This document shows, piece after piece, positions 40,474 to 49,067 of a DNA stretch of 64,000 nucleotides. The DNA comes from Leisingera sp. ANG1 (lineage in GTDB: Bacteria; Pseudomonadota; Alphaproteobacteria; Rhodobacterales; Rhodobacteraceae), in assembly GCF_000203975.2 (NCBI RefSeq), contig NZ_AFCF02000007.1:1-64000 (forward strand). Direction: 5' to 3'. The number at the start of each line of letters is the position of its first letter. Positions within the stretch are counted from its first letter, which is position 1. The notes beneath the pieces are model-generated. The model was not told the DNA's origin. It searched no databases and was given only the letters and a program-made list of their open reading frames with translations. The translations under genes and the position numbers were made by a program.

Positions 40474-42150
40474 TTAGAACAAGCCTTCGATCTGGCCGTC
40501 CTCGTTCAGGCGGATGGTTTCCGCCGCCGGTTTGCGCGGCAGGCCCGGCATGGTCATGATCTCGCCGCAGACCGCAACGATGAAGCCCGCACCGGCCGAC
40601 AGGCGCACTTCGCGCACCGGCACCGAGTGGCCCACCGGCGCACCGCGCAAGCTCGGGTCGGTCGAGAAGGAGTACTGGGTCTTGGCCATGCAGACCGGCA
40701 GGTTGCCGTAGCCCGCGTCTTCCCATTCCTTCAGCTGGTTGCGGATCTTGTTGTCCGCCAGCACCTCGTCGGCGCGGTAGATGCGCTTGGCGATGGTCTC
40801 GATCTTCTCGAACAGCGGCATGTCGTCCGGGTAGATCGGCGAGAAGTTGGCGGAACCGGCGTCGACGATCTCGACAACCTTCTCGGCCAGCGGCGCGGAG
40901 CCCTCGGAGCCCAGCTCCCAGTGGCGCGACAGCACTGCTTCGACGCCGTGGCTGGCGCAGTAGGCTTTGACCGCGTCAACTTCGGCATCGGTGTCGGTGA
41001 CGAAGTGGTTGATCGCAACCACAACCGGCACGCCGAAGGATTTGACGTTCTCGATGTGGCGGCCGAGGTTGGCGCAGCCGGAGTTCACCGCATCGACGTT
41101 CTCGGCACCGAGGTCTGCCTTGGCAACGCCGCCGTTCATCTTCATCGCGCGCACGGTGGCCACCAGCACCACCGCCGACGGCGCGATGCCTGCCTTGCGG
41201 CACTTGATGTTCATGAACTTCTCGGCGCCCAGGTCAGCGCCAAAGCCTGCTTCGGTGACGACATAGTCGGCGACTTTCAAGGCGGTCTTGGTGGCGATCA
41301 CCGAGTTGCAGCCGTGTGCGATGTTGGCGAACGGGCCGCCGTGCACGAAGGCCGGGTTGTTTTCCAGGGTCTGCACCAAGTTCGGCTGCATCGCGTCTTT
41401 CAGCAGCACGGTCATCGCGCCCTCTGCCTTGATGTCGCGGCAGTAGACCGGGGTCTTGTCGCGGCGGTAGGCCACGATGATGTCGCCCAGGCGCTTTTCC
41501 AGGTCCTTGAGGTCGTTGGCGAGGCACAGGATCGCCATCACTTCCGACGCCACGGTGATGTCAAAGCCGGCTTCGCGCGGGAAGCCGTTGGACACACCGC
41601 CCAGAGACGCGGTGATGGTGCGCAGGGCGCGGTCGTTCATGTCGACCACACGGCGCCATGCGACGCGGCGGGTGTCGATGTCGCACTCGTTGCCCCAGTA
41701 GATGTGGTTGTCGATCATCGCGCTGAGCAGCGAGTGCGCCGAGGTGATGGCGTGGAAGTCGCCGGTGAAGTGGAGGTTCATTTCCTCCATCGGCACGACC
41801 TGTGCATAGCCGCCGCCTGCAGCGCCGCCCTTCATGCCGAAGTTCGGGCCCAGCGAAGCCTCGCGGATACAGATCATCGCGTTCTTGCCGATCCGGTTCA
41901 GGCCGTCGCCCAGGCCCACGGTGGTGGTGGTCTTGCCTTCGCCCGCCGGCGTCGGGTTGATCGCGGTCACCAGGATCAGCTTGCCGTCTTCCTTGGACTG
42001 CACAGAGTCGATGAACGCCTGGCTCACCTTCGCCTTGTCATGGCCGTAGGGCAGCAGGTCATCGCTGGAAATCCCGATCTTCGCGCCAATCTCCTGGATC
42101 GGCTTCTTCTGCGCCTCACGCGCAATCTCGATGTCACTCTTGTAGCTCAT
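40474..42150 (-). CDS. fhs: Formate-tetrahydrofolate ligase
   Basis: A 558-residue formyltetrahydrofolate synthetase with the ATP-binding P-loop [18 protein letters not shown] and full family length. It interconverts formate plus THF plus ATP with 10-formyl-THF. In methylated-amine oxidation the reverse direction would release formate and make ATP, passing formate to the formate dehydrogenase at 4.3-8.8 kb. Two ATGs lie 6 nt apart. GGGAG directly abuts the first and lies 7 nt from the second, so 42150 is chosen. Confidence 0.97.
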   Translation of the reverse strand: MSYKSDIEIAREAQKKPIQEIGAKIGISSDDLLPYGHDKAKVSQAFIDSVQSKEDGKLILVTAINPTPAGEGKTTTTVGLGDGLNRIGKNAMICIREASLGPNFGMKGGAAGGGYAQVVPMEEMNLHFTGDFHAITSAHSLLSAMIDNHIYWGNECDIDTRRVAWRRVVDMNDRALRTITASLGGVSNGFPREAGFDITVASEVMAILCLANDLKDLEKRLGDIIVAYRRDKTPVYCRDIKAEGAMTVLLKDAMQPNLVQTLENNPAFVHGGPFANIAHGCNSVIATKTALKVADYVVTEAGFGADLGAEKFMNIKCRKAGIAPSAVVLVATVRAMKMNGGVAKADLGAENVDAVNSGCANLGRHIENVKSFGVPVVVAINHFVTDTDAEVDAVKAYCASHGVEAVLSRHWELGSEGSAPLAEKVVEIVDAGSANFSPIYPDDMPLFEKIETIAKRIYRADEVLADNKIRNQLKEWEDAGYGNLPVCMAKTQYSFSTDPSLRGAPVGHSVPVREVRLSAGAGFIVAVCGEIMTMPGLPRKPAAETIRLNEDGQIEGLF

Positions 42151-42225
42151 GGCCATCTCCCTGCTGCCATCCGTTCCGGTTCACTCCCCGCGGCACTTGT
42201 TGAGTGCGAGGTAAGATATATTCCT

Positions 42226-42254
42226 ATTACTCAATTTATTTTCCTGACCGTCAA
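42226..42254 (-). promoter_or_regulatory. Putative fhs promoter
   Basis: On the minus strand TTGACG (42254-42249) and AGTAAT (42231-42226) are spaced by 17 bp, about 75-100 bp upstream of fhs. AGGAAAA lies in the spacer and AGGAATA just after the -10, reminiscent of the TTCC/GGAA motifs at other genes here. Confidence 0.5.
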
Positions 42255-42373
42255 CACCCTCCTGCCAGGTTTTCAGTGCAAAAGCGGGCATTTTCCGCAT
42301 TTCCGCCGCCGATAGGAAACAGGCGGTTTTTCACCCGGGGTGAAAACGGCGCATATGCGGCAGGCGCTGCCGC

Positions 42374-42404
42374 AAACAAAAAGGGCCCGGGCAGAACCCG
42401 GGCC
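42374..42404 (-). terminator. Terminator after gmaS
   Basis: A GGCCCGGG/CCCGGGCC stem (42384-42391 with 42397-42404) is followed on the minus strand by CTTTTTGTTTG. It separates the mgsABC-gmaS unit from the fhs promoter. A second hairpin (GTCCGGC/GCCGGAC, 42412-42431) lies just before it. Confidence 0.8.
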
Positions 42405-42445
42405 GTGCAAAGTCCGGCCCGAAAGCCGGACAGGGGAATCAGTGC

Positions 42446-43777
42446 CTAGATGTCCAGCGTGTTGTCCTTCTCCCAGTGGGAGAAGTGATTGACGAAGGAG
42501 TTCCACTCCTGCTGCTTCATCTTCAGGTAGGCCGCAGAGAACTCCTCACCCATCATCGCCTTCAAACCGTCGTCCTTGTCGTAGAAGCGCAGAGCATCCA
42601 GCATGTTCAGCGGCAGTTTCGGCGCATCGGTGATCTTGTGGCCCTCGGCATACATGTCGATGTCGTGGCGCGGGCCGGGATCGGCCTTGGAGCGGACGCC
42701 GGAAAGGCCCGCCGCAATGATCACCGCCTGCAGCAGGTAGGGGTTCACCGCCCCGTCCGGCAGGCGCAGCTCAAACCGGCCGGGGCCGGGGACGCGCACC
42801 ATGTGGGTGCGGTTGTTGCCGGTCCAGGTCACGGTGTTCGGCGCCCAGGTGGCCCCGGACATCGTGCGCGGCGCGTTGATGCGCTTGTAGGAGTTCACCG
42901 TCGGGTTGGTGATCGCCGCCAGGGCTGATGCGTGCTTCATGATGCCGCCCAGGAACCAGCCGCCCTGCTCCGACAGGCCCAGCTCGGCAATCTGGCCCGT
43001 GCCTTTTTCACCGGCAAAGACGTTGACCCGGGAATCCTTGCCCGGCGCGTCCCAGACCGAGATATGGGCGTGGCAGCCGTTGCCGGTGAGACCCTCGACC
43101 GGTTTCGGCATGAAGGTTGCCCGGTAACCGTGCTTTTCCGCCACCGACTTGGTCATGAACTTGAAGAAGCTGTGCTTGTCGGCGGTCGACAGCGCGTCGT
43201 CGAACTCCCAGTTCATCTCGAACTGGCCGTTGGCGTCCTCATGGTCGTTCTGGTACGGGCCCCAGCCCAGCTCCAGCATGTAGTCGCAGATCTCGCGCAC
43301 CACATCATAGCGGCGCATCACCGCCTGCTGGTCGTAGCAGGGTTTTTCAGCCGTATCGAACGGGTCGGAAATCTGCTCCCCGTCCGGCGACAGCAGGAAG
43401 AACTCGGCCTCGATGCCGGTCTTCACATGCAGCCCTTCGTCCGCAGCTTCCTTGATCAGGCGGCGCAGCACGTTGCGCGGCGCCTGGGCCACGTCTTCGC
43501 CCTCCATGACGCAGTCCGCCGCCACCCAGGCGACCTCCGGCTTCCACGGCAGCTGGATAACCGAGGCCGGATCCGGCACCGCCAGCATGTCCGGGTGCGC
43601 CGGAGTGAGGTCAAGCCAGGTGGCAAAACCGGCAAAGCCGGCCCCGTCTTCCTGCATATCCGCAATCGCCTGCGCCGGCACCAGTTTGGCGCGCTGGCCA
43701 CCGAACAAGTCGGTGAAGGAGATCATGAAGTATTTGACGCCTTTTTCTTTTGCGAAAGCAGCCAGATCTGTGGTCAT
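42446..43777 (-). CDS. gmaS: Gamma-glutamylmethylamide synthetase (glutamine synthetase-like)
   Basis: A 443-residue glutamine-synthetase-fold protein (GlnT/GS III-like). It has the N-terminal beta-grasp and a catalytic domain with IEAEFFL, NDHEDANGQFEMNWEF, MPKP and NGCHAHISVWD, and a GNNRTHMVRVPGPGRFELRLPDG segment. GmaS joins methylamine to glutamate with ATP. The assignment over a true glutamine synthetase rests on its position directly after mgsABC and within a methylated-amine locus. 76 bp downstream of mgsC, with a terminator behind it. Confidence 0.92.
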   Translation of the reverse strand: MTTDLAAFAKEKGVKYFMISFTDLFGGQRAKLVPAQAIADMQEDGAGFAGFATWLDLTPAHPDMLAVPDPASVIQLPWKPEVAWVAADCVMEGEDVAQAPRNVLRRLIKEAADEGLHVKTGIEAEFFLLSPDGEQISDPFDTAEKPCYDQQAVMRRYDVVREICDYMLELGWGPYQNDHEDANGQFEMNWEFDDALSTADKHSFFKFMTKSVAEKHGYRATFMPKPVEGLTGNGCHAHISVWDAPGKDSRVNVFAGEKGTGQIAELGLSEQGGWFLGGIMKHASALAAITNPTVNSYKRINAPRTMSGATWAPNTVTWTGNNRTHMVRVPGPGRFELRLPDGAVNPYLLQAVIIAAGLSGVRSKADPGPRHDIDMYAEGHKITDAPKLPLNMLDALRFYDKDDGLKAMMGEEFSAAYLKMKQQEWNSFVNHFSHWEKDNTLDI

Positions 43778-43853
43778 GGTCCTACTTCCTTTCCCTGTTG
43801 AACGTATTTCGGAAATGGGGCGCGAACCGTTGCCCGCCGCGCCCCGCCAATCG

Positions 43854-45185
43854 TCAGAACCCTGCTTTGCCCGGGTACCAGTCGGTGCCGGCCAGCGGAA
43901 CCCGCGCCATCGCGGCGGCCTCCATGGTCAGGGCGCACAGATCCTCGGGCTCGAGGTTATGCAGGTGGTTGTGGCCGCAGGCGCGGGCAATGGTCTGGGC
44001 CTCCAGCGTCATCACCTTGAGGTAGTTGCGCAGGCGGCGGCCCGCATCAACCGGGTCCAGGCGCTTCATCAGTTCCGCGTCCTGGGTGGTGATGCCGGCC
44101 GGGTCCTTGCCCTCGTGCCAGTCGTCATAGGCGCCAGTGGTGGTGCCCAGCTTCTGGTACTCGCTTTCCCATTTCGGATCGTTGTCACCCAGCGCGATCA
44201 GTGCGGCGGTGCCGATGGCGACCGCGTCGGCGCCCAACGCCATCGCCTTGGCCACATCAGCGCCGGTGCGAATGCCGCCGGAGACCACCAGCTGAACCTC
44301 GCGGTGCACGCCCAGATCCTGCAGCGCCTGCACGGCAGGGCGGATACAGGCGAGCGTCGGCAGGCCGACATGTTCGATGAACACGTCCTGGGTGGCAGCG
44401 GTGCCGCCCTGCATGCCGTCCAGCACCACAACGTCAGCACCGGCCTTCACCGCCAGCGCAGTGTCGTAATAGGGGCGTGTGCCACCGACCTTGATGTAGA
44501 TCGGCACCTGCCAGTCGGTGATCTCGCGCAGCTCCAGGATCTTGATCTCCAGATCGTCCGGGCCGGTCCAGTCCGGGTGGCGGCAGGCGGAACGCTGGTC
44601 GATGCCTTTCGGCAGAGTGCGCATTTCCGCAACCCGGTCAGAGATCTTCTGCCCCAGCAGCATACCGCCGCCGCCCGGCTTGGCGCCTTGGCCGACCACA
44701 ACTTCAATCGCGTCGGCCTTGCGCAGGTCGTCCGGGTTCATGCCGTAGCGGGACGGCAGATACTGGTAGACCAGCTTGGTCGAATGACCGCGCTCTTCCG
44801 GGGTCATGCCGCCGTCGCCTGTGGTGGTCGAGGTGCCCGCAGCCGATGCTCCGCGGCCCAGGGCCTCCTTCGCCGGACCCGACAGCGCGCCAAAGCTCAT
44901 GCCGGCGATGGTGATCGGGATATCCAGCTCAATCGGCTTCTTGGCGAAGCGGGTGCCCAGCGTCACCTTGGTCTCGCATTTCTCGCGGTAGCCCTCCAGC
45001 GGGTAGCGCGAGATCGAGGCGCCAAGGAACAGCAGGTCGTCGAAATGCGGCACCTTCCGCTTGGCGCCGCCGCCGCGGATGTCATAGATCCCGGTGGCCG
45101 AGGCGCGGCGTATTTCCGCGTTGATGGGGTTGGAGAAGGTCGCCGACTGGATCGGGACCGTACGGGGGATGTTATTGCTATCCAT
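43854..45185 (-). CDS. mgsC: N-methylglutamate synthase subunit C (glutamate synthase FMN-domain protein)
   Basis: A 443-residue protein matching the FMN-binding domain of glutamate synthase large subunits. It has a GMSFGALSGPAKEALGRGA start of the barrel and the VVLDGMQGGTAATQDVF and GGIRTGADVAKAMALGADAVAIG phosphate-binding regions. It forms the synthase core that makes N-methylglutamate from gamma-glutamylmethylamide-derived methylamine chemistry. Encoded 18 bp after mgsB; mgsABC correspond to the three domains of one GltB split into separate genes. Confidence 0.92.
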   Translation of the reverse strand: MDSNNIPRTVPIQSATFSNPINAEIRRASATGIYDIRGGGAKRKVPHFDDLLFLGASISRYPLEGYREKCETKVTLGTRFAKKPIELDIPITIAGMSFGALSGPAKEALGRGASAAGTSTTTGDGGMTPEERGHSTKLVYQYLPSRYGMNPDDLRKADAIEVVVGQGAKPGGGGMLLGQKISDRVAEMRTLPKGIDQRSACRHPDWTGPDDLEIKILELREITDWQVPIYIKVGGTRPYYDTALAVKAGADVVVLDGMQGGTAATQDVFIEHVGLPTLACIRPAVQALQDLGVHREVQLVVSGGIRTGADVAKAMALGADAVAIGTAALIALGDNDPKWESEYQKLGTTTGAYDDWHEGKDPAGITTQDAELMKRLDPVDAGRRLRNYLKVMTLEAQTIARACGHNHLHNLEPEDLCALTMEAAAMARVPLAGTDWYPGKAGF

Positions 45186-45203
45186 GTCTTTTGATCCCTG
45201 TCC

Positions 45204-45887
45204 TTAGTACGCTTGCGCGTTGTCGACGTCGAAGTTGTAGAGCTTGCGGGCGGAGCCGTAGCGCTTGAACTCTTCCGGCTTGGCGTCGGCGCCTGCACGG
45301 GCCAGCAGATCCTTCAGGATCTCGATGTGCTCGGGGCGCATTTCCTTTTCGATGCAGTCCGCACCCAGGCTCTTGACCGAGCCGCGCACAAAGAAACGCG
45401 CCTCGTAGCAGCTGTCGCCCAGCGCATCGCCGGCATCGCCCAGCACCACCAAGTTGCCGGCCTGCCCCATGAAGGCGCACATATGACCGATGTTGCCGTG
45501 CACAACGATGTCGATGCCCTTCATTGAGATACCGCAGCGTGACGAGGCATTACCCTTGATCACCAGGAGGCCGCCGTGGCCGGTGGCCCCGGCATACTGG
45601 CTGGCGTCACCCTCGACGATCACGGTGCCGGACATCATGTTTTCCGCCACACCGGGCCCGACCGAGCCCTCGACCCGGACCGTCGCCTGCTGGTTCATGC
45701 CGGCGCAGTAGTACCCGGTGGAGCCCTTGACGGTCACCTCGACAGGCGAGTTCAGACCAACGGCAATCGCATGGCTGCCCTTGGGGTTGACGATTTCCCA
45801 GGCAGTCTTGTTGGAGCTGCCGTTCAGTTCCTGCAGGGCCGAGTTCAGACCGCGCAGGCCATTTGCTTCAAGATCATATGTCTGCAT
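45204..45887 (-). CDS. mgsB: N-methylglutamate synthase subunit B (GXGXG domain)
   Basis: A 227-residue protein corresponding to the C-terminal beta-helix (GXGXG) domain of glutamate synthase. It shows regular repeats such as GSTGYYCAGMNQQATVRVEGSVG and GATGHGGLLVIKGNASSRCG. Structural subunit of the MgsABC complex. It begins 1 nt after the mgsA stop and is tightly coupled. Confidence 0.92.
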   Translation of the reverse strand: MQTYDLEANGLRGLNSALQELNGSSNKTAWEIVNPKGSHAIAVGLNSPVEVTVKGSTGYYCAGMNQQATVRVEGSVGPGVAENMMSGTVIVEGDASQYAGATGHGGLLVIKGNASSRCGISMKGIDIVVHGNIGHMCAFMGQAGNLVVLGDAGDALGDSCYEARFFVRGSVKSLGADCIEKEMRPEHIEILKDLLARAGADAKPEEFKRYGSARKLYNFDVDNAQAY

Positions 45888-45888
45888 C

Positions 45889-46785
45889 TTAGTGGTTCCA
45901 GAAGTAAACGGTTGCGGGTTCAGGCTCCCAGACGCGGGCGTCTTCGATGCCCGGCAGGTTCACCAGCGCGCGGTATTCGGAACCGAAGGCCACATACTGG
46001 TCGGTCTCTGCCATCACGGCCGGCTTGCAGGCGATCGGGTCGCGGACCACGCCAAAACCGTCCTTGGTGCCGACGACAAAGTTGAAGAAACCGTCCAGGT
46101 CCTCCAGCGTGCCCTCCAGCGCTTCGCCAAGGGTGGCGCCGTGCTGCATCTTCCAGGTCAGGTAAGCCGCACCCACTTCGGTGTCGTTCTGGCTTTCGAT
46201 CCGCACACCGTCGCGCTGCAGCTTGCGGCGCAGGGAGTTGTGGTTCGACAGTGAGCCGTTGTGCACCAGGCACTGGTCCGAGCCGGTGGAGAACGGGTGT
46301 GCGCCCTCAGTGGTCACGGCGGATTCGGTGGCCATACGAGTGTGGCCGATACCGTGGGTACCGCTCATGCCGCGCACGTTGAAACGCTCGGCAACCTTCT
46401 CGGGCAGACCCACTTCCTTGTAGATCTCGATGGTGTCGCCCGCGCTCATGACACGCATGCCGGGGCGCAGCTCAGCCAGCGCAGCGCGGGCCTCCTCGCT
46501 CTTGCCCGCGGGCACATCCAGCACCGCGTGGGTATCGATGACCCGGATCGACACATCGGTGCTCAGCGCCTCGGCCAGCGCCCCGTCCAGCCCGTCAAAG
46601 GCCTCGTCAGGTGCGTCCGACTGAACGGTCAGCTTGGTACGCCCGCCCGCCTCGGATCCGTAGATTGCAATGCCCGCACTGTCGGGACCGCGGTCCGTCA
46701 TGGTGATGAGCATATCGGTGAGCATATCGCCCAGTTTTGGCTCTAGTGATTTGTCTTTCAGAAAAAGACCGACAATCCCGCACAT
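45889..46785 (-). CDS. mgsA: N-methylglutamate synthase subunit A (class II glutamine amidotransferase domain)
   Basis: A 298-residue Ntn-type glutamine amidotransferase. The second residue is the catalytic Cys2 (MCGIVGLFL), exposed after Met removal, and GHTRMATES and DRGPDSAGIAI are typical. It should hydrolyse gamma-glutamylmethylamide (or glutamine) and channel the amine to MgsC. First gene of the mgsABC-gmaS unit; GGAGG precedes the ATG. A putative promoter and a TTCCTT dyad lie upstream. Confidence 0.93.
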   Translation of the reverse strand: MCGIVGLFLKDKSLEPKLGDMLTDMLITMTDRGPDSAGIAIYGSEAGGRTKLTVQSDAPDEAFDGLDGALAEALSTDVSIRVIDTHAVLDVPAGKSEEARAALAELRPGMRVMSAGDTIEIYKEVGLPEKVAERFNVRGMSGTHGIGHTRMATESAVTTEGAHPFSTGSDQCLVHNGSLSNHNSLRRKLQRDGVRIESQNDTEVGAAYLTWKMQHGATLGEALEGTLEDLDGFFNFVVGTKDGFGVVRDPIACKPAVMAETDQYVAFGSEYRALVNLPGIEDARVWEPEPATVYFWNH

Positions 46786-46816
46786 GGGTGCGCCTCCTGC
46801 TTTTCATCTCGAATCA

Positions 46817-46845
46817 ACGCTAGCAGTTTGCGTTCACTCATTCAA
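46817..46845 (-). promoter_or_regulatory. Putative mgsA promoter
   Basis: On the minus strand TTGAAT (46845-46840) and TAGCGT (46822-46817) are spaced by 17 bp. This lies ~32-60 bp upstream of the mgsA start. Confidence 0.45.
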
Positions 46846-46862
46846 CTCTTATGAAACTTATT

Positions 46863-46876
46863 TTCCTTAGAAGGAA
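46863..46876. promoter_or_regulatory. TTCCTT-AG-AAGGAA dyad upstream of mgsA
   Basis: A perfect 6-bp inverted repeat with a 2-bp spacer, ending ~18 bp upstream of the proposed mgsA -35. It also overlaps the T-tract of the amt-operon terminator. Similar TTCC/GGAA dyads lie at amt, dmmD and mcl. Confidence 0.45.
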
Positions 46877-46900
46877 GAAAAGCGCGCCGTCCTGGCGCGC
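46877..46900 (-). terminator. Terminator of the amt operon
   Basis: A GCGCGCC/GGCGCGC stem (46882-46888 with 46894-46900) and 5-nt loop, followed on the minus strand by TTTTCTTCC. It lies just past the small membrane protein gene. Confidence 0.75.
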
Positions 46901-46917
46901 CTTTGCAGGTCTCCACA

Positions 46918-47133
46918 TCAGTATTTTTCGAGCAGAGCGCTTATTTTCTCCTTGTCTCCCATCTCTTTAGCCTTATCGAGATGGGCGCCTTCGCGGACAA
47001 ACTGGATCCTGTGCCAGCCGATCCAGAAGATTACCCCCAGAACAACCATCAGGCCTTCTGATCCCTGGAACGGATAGACCGCTCCAACCTCTGCCAGGTC
47101 CACCGCCCAGCTGTCATAACCGATCGTAGACAT
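46918..47133 (-). CDS. Small membrane protein co-encoded with Amt
   Basis: A 71-residue protein with one clear transmembrane segment (~27-45, EGLMVVLGVIFWIGWHRI) and a charged, Lys/Glu-rich C-terminal tail. It begins 11 bp after the amt stop on the same strand and ends before a terminator, so it is transcribed with amt. I do not recognise a named family. A role as an accessory subunit or regulator of the ammonium channel is inference from position. Confidence 0.72.
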   Translation of the reverse strand: MSTIGYDSWAVDLAEVGAVYPFQGSEGLMVVLGVIFWIGWHRIQFVREGAHLDKAKEMGDKEKISALLEKY

Positions 47134-47144
47134 TCCAGTTCTCC

Positions 47145-48518
47145 TTATTCAGCTGGGACAGTGCCGCCATTCAGCGCAGCCTTGTCAGCAGCGATGATTT
47201 CGGCTTTGGCATCTTCGTAGGCATGGTGTTCAGCGTAATCGAGACCTTGCAGTTCGACCTCCAGCGGGATCCGCAGCACGCCGGCCGCGGCCTGCATCTT
47301 GGAGATCACAAAGGCAGGCAGGAAACCGAGCACGAAGAACATGATCACCGCGCCGATGGTCTGACCAACCGGGTTGACGGTGGCATAGCCTTCATACGGC
47401 GAGCTCGGCGCGCCCCACAGCAGGAAGCCTGCGATGATCAGGCCCACGATGCCGGAATAACCGTGCACCGCAACCGCACCGACCGCATCGTCGATTTTGA
47501 AAGTACGCTCGACCCAGTAGTGCAGCTTGTAAACAATGACGACACCAACCGCGCCGACCAGCATCGCCTGGATCGGGTGGTACAGGTCGTTGCCCGCAGA
47601 GGCGGTGATGATGCCCGCCAGACCGCCAGAGAAGGTCCAGAATGCATCGCCCTTGGACACCACATAGGCTGCCATCAGGCCGCCGGACAGCGACATCAGG
47701 AAGTTGAAGGTGATTGCGGACAGCGAGGTCGGCGCCAGGTAGATATTGGTGGCTGTCCAGGTCTCGCCAGTCAGCAGGCCGCCAATGCCCTCAGGCGAGA
47801 TCGCCGGGATGTTGCAGGCTGCGTAAAAACCCCAGAAACCCGAATAGATCAGGAAGATCCCGATGGTCAGCATCCAGGGGTTATGCGGCGGGATGTCCCG
47901 CGGAGTGCCATCGGCGGCAAACTTGCCCAGACGCGGGCCAAGCACCATAATGACACCCAGCGCATAACCGCCGGCAATCGCGTGGATCACGCCGGAGGCA
48001 TAGGCATCATGGTAGCCCAGGTACTTCACCATCCAGCCCTCGGCGTGCCAGCCCCAGGCCGCGTCGATGATCCAGAACACCGAACCGATCATGACGGCAT
48101 GCACCCACAGAGCGGAAGAGCGGATCCGCTCAATGACCGCACCGGACACGATCGAGGCCGCGGTCCAGGAGAACAGCAGGAACGCTGCCCAGAACACACC
48201 GGTGATCCGGTCCGACAGGTTGGTGCCCATGTTTTCCGACCACGGCAGGTTCGCAGCCCCCGCATCATGATTCAGCCCGCCGAAGAACGGGAAGTTCGGG
48301 AAGGACCAGTAGATCCACCAGCCGAAGAAAAAGAAGGTCACCGTGACCAGCGGAATGATCATGATGTTCTTCATCAGTGTATGCATGTGGTTGCGGTGAC
48401 GGCTGGCGCCGACCTCATACATGCAGAACCCCACGTGAATGAGGAACATGAAGACAACGGTCACCCAGTAATAGAACTCGGTGAACACCGTCGTTAACGC
48501 GTTCAGATTTCCATCCAA
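47145..48518 (-). CDS. amt: Ammonium transporter (Amt/MEP/Rh family)
   Basis: A 457-residue inner-membrane ammonium channel with eleven or so membrane helices. It shows the family features, for example the DAAWGWHAEGWMVK region and the twin-His positions in the permeation pathway (VIHAIAGGYA; VHGYSGIVG). The start is TTG at 48518, preceded by AGGAGGG with 7-nt spacing; the nearby ATG is out of frame. Usually amt is paired with glnK, which is absent here; the partner is a small membrane protein instead. It likely recaptures ammonium released from methylated amines. Methylammonium, a known Amt substrate analogue, could also be carried. Confidence 0.95.
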   Translation of the reverse strand: MDGNLNALTTVFTEFYYWVTVVFMFLIHVGFCMYEVGASRHRNHMHTLMKNIMIIPLVTVTFFFFGWWIYWSFPNFPFFGGLNHDAGAANLPWSENMGTNLSDRITGVFWAAFLLFSWTAASIVSGAVIERIRSSALWVHAVMIGSVFWIIDAAWGWHAEGWMVKYLGYHDAYASGVIHAIAGGYALGVIMVLGPRLGKFAADGTPRDIPPHNPWMLTIGIFLIYSGFWGFYAACNIPAISPEGIGGLLTGETWTATNIYLAPTSLSAITFNFLMSLSGGLMAAYVVSKGDAFWTFSGGLAGIITASAGNDLYHPIQAMLVGAVGVVIVYKLHYWVERTFKIDDAVGAVAVHGYSGIVGLIIAGFLLWGAPSSPYEGYATVNPVGQTIGAVIMFFVLGFLPAFVISKMQAAAGVLRIPLEVELQGLDYAEHHAYEDAKAEIIAADKAALNGGTVPAE

Positions 48519-48564
48519 TGTTTTGCCCTCCTGTTGGCAGTATCCCGGACATTTTTGCCTCTTG

Positions 48565-48579
48565 GGAAAATTATTTTCC
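48565..48579. promoter_or_regulatory. GGAAAA-TTA-TTTTCC dyad at amt
   Basis: A perfect 6-bp inverted repeat just downstream of the amt -10, i.e. around the transcription start. That is a position suited to repression. Confidence 0.5.
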
Positions 48580-48582
48580 TAA

Positions 48583-48612
48583 ATACTGTGTCCCAGAAGG
48601 GCGGACTGTCAA
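48583..48612 (-). promoter_or_regulatory. Putative amt sigma-70 promoter
   Basis: On the minus strand a perfect TTGACA (48612-48607) is separated by 18 bp from CAGTAT (48588-48583). It lies ~65-95 bp upstream of the TTG start. No NtrC/sigma-54 signature was seen. Confidence 0.6.
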
Positions 48613-48957
48613 TAATCATGTGAAAAATTGTTACCTTTGGGGAAATAATCACAACCCAGAAACGGCACTTACCACTCCCGATGCGACCCCTAAGCCTTGG
48701 ACTTTCAAGGGCTAAACATCTGCCGCGGCGCAACAGTTTCAGGCAGGAGACCACGGAAGGAAGGGCCATCCAATCCAAGGGAACATCGCCAATTTGCGAC
48801 GGAATCACGCGAATCTCCGGCGCAGCCGCACAGCGATTCTCACTCTCAGCGGGCTGCCAGAGGCCCGCCGCAACCCCAAGCCGAAGACCAAAATGACCAC
48901 TTCAGGCCAATTCATGCCGCAAACACGTTCAAAAACCGCCTTTTAAGAGAAATCTTT

Positions 48958-48970
48958 TTCCTGATAGGAA
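48958..48970 (+). promoter_or_regulatory. TTCCT-GAT-AGGAA dyad upstream of the dmmD promoter
   Basis: A perfect 5-bp inverted repeat ending 6 bp before the dmmD -35, a typical activator-type position. The core CCTGATAGG also occurs upstream of mcl (32793-32801). Confidence 0.45.
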
Positions 48971-48976
48971 TAATCG

Positions 48977-49005
48977 TTGACATGAACCCTCCTCCCTTGG
49001 CTAAC
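48977..49005 (+). promoter_or_regulatory. dmmD promoter
   Basis: TTGACA (48977-48982) and GCTAAC (49000-49005) with a 17-bp spacer, closely matching the tmm promoter in arrangement. The first operator begins at the very next base. Confidence 0.6.
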
Positions 49006-49051
49006 TGGACCGGACCAAAGGAACCAAATCAAGAGTTTTGGTCCGCACCAA
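49006..49051 (+). promoter_or_regulatory. Double operator at dmmD (GntR-type candidate)
   Basis: Site 1 TGGACCGGACCAAA (49006-49019) and site 2 TTGGTCCGCACCAA (49038-49051), start to start 32 bp, lie between the -10 and the start codon. Near-identical sites with the same phasing occur at tmm. The TTGGT-N4-ACCAA form resembles TGGT-n-ACCA operators of FadR-family GntR repressors; such a protein is encoded at 54.4 kb. Confidence 0.6.
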
Positions 49052-49067
49052 TAGGGAGACGCAAACA

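Larger units (their letters stand above)
48519..49067. other. Divergent control region between amt and dmmD
   Basis: A 549-bp gene-free stretch. The amt side holds a promoter (48583-48612) and a TTTTCC/GGAAAA dyad. The dmmD side holds a TTCCT dyad, a promoter and two operators (48958-49051). Between about 48640 and 48945 I see no gene or clear element. Confidence 0.6.
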
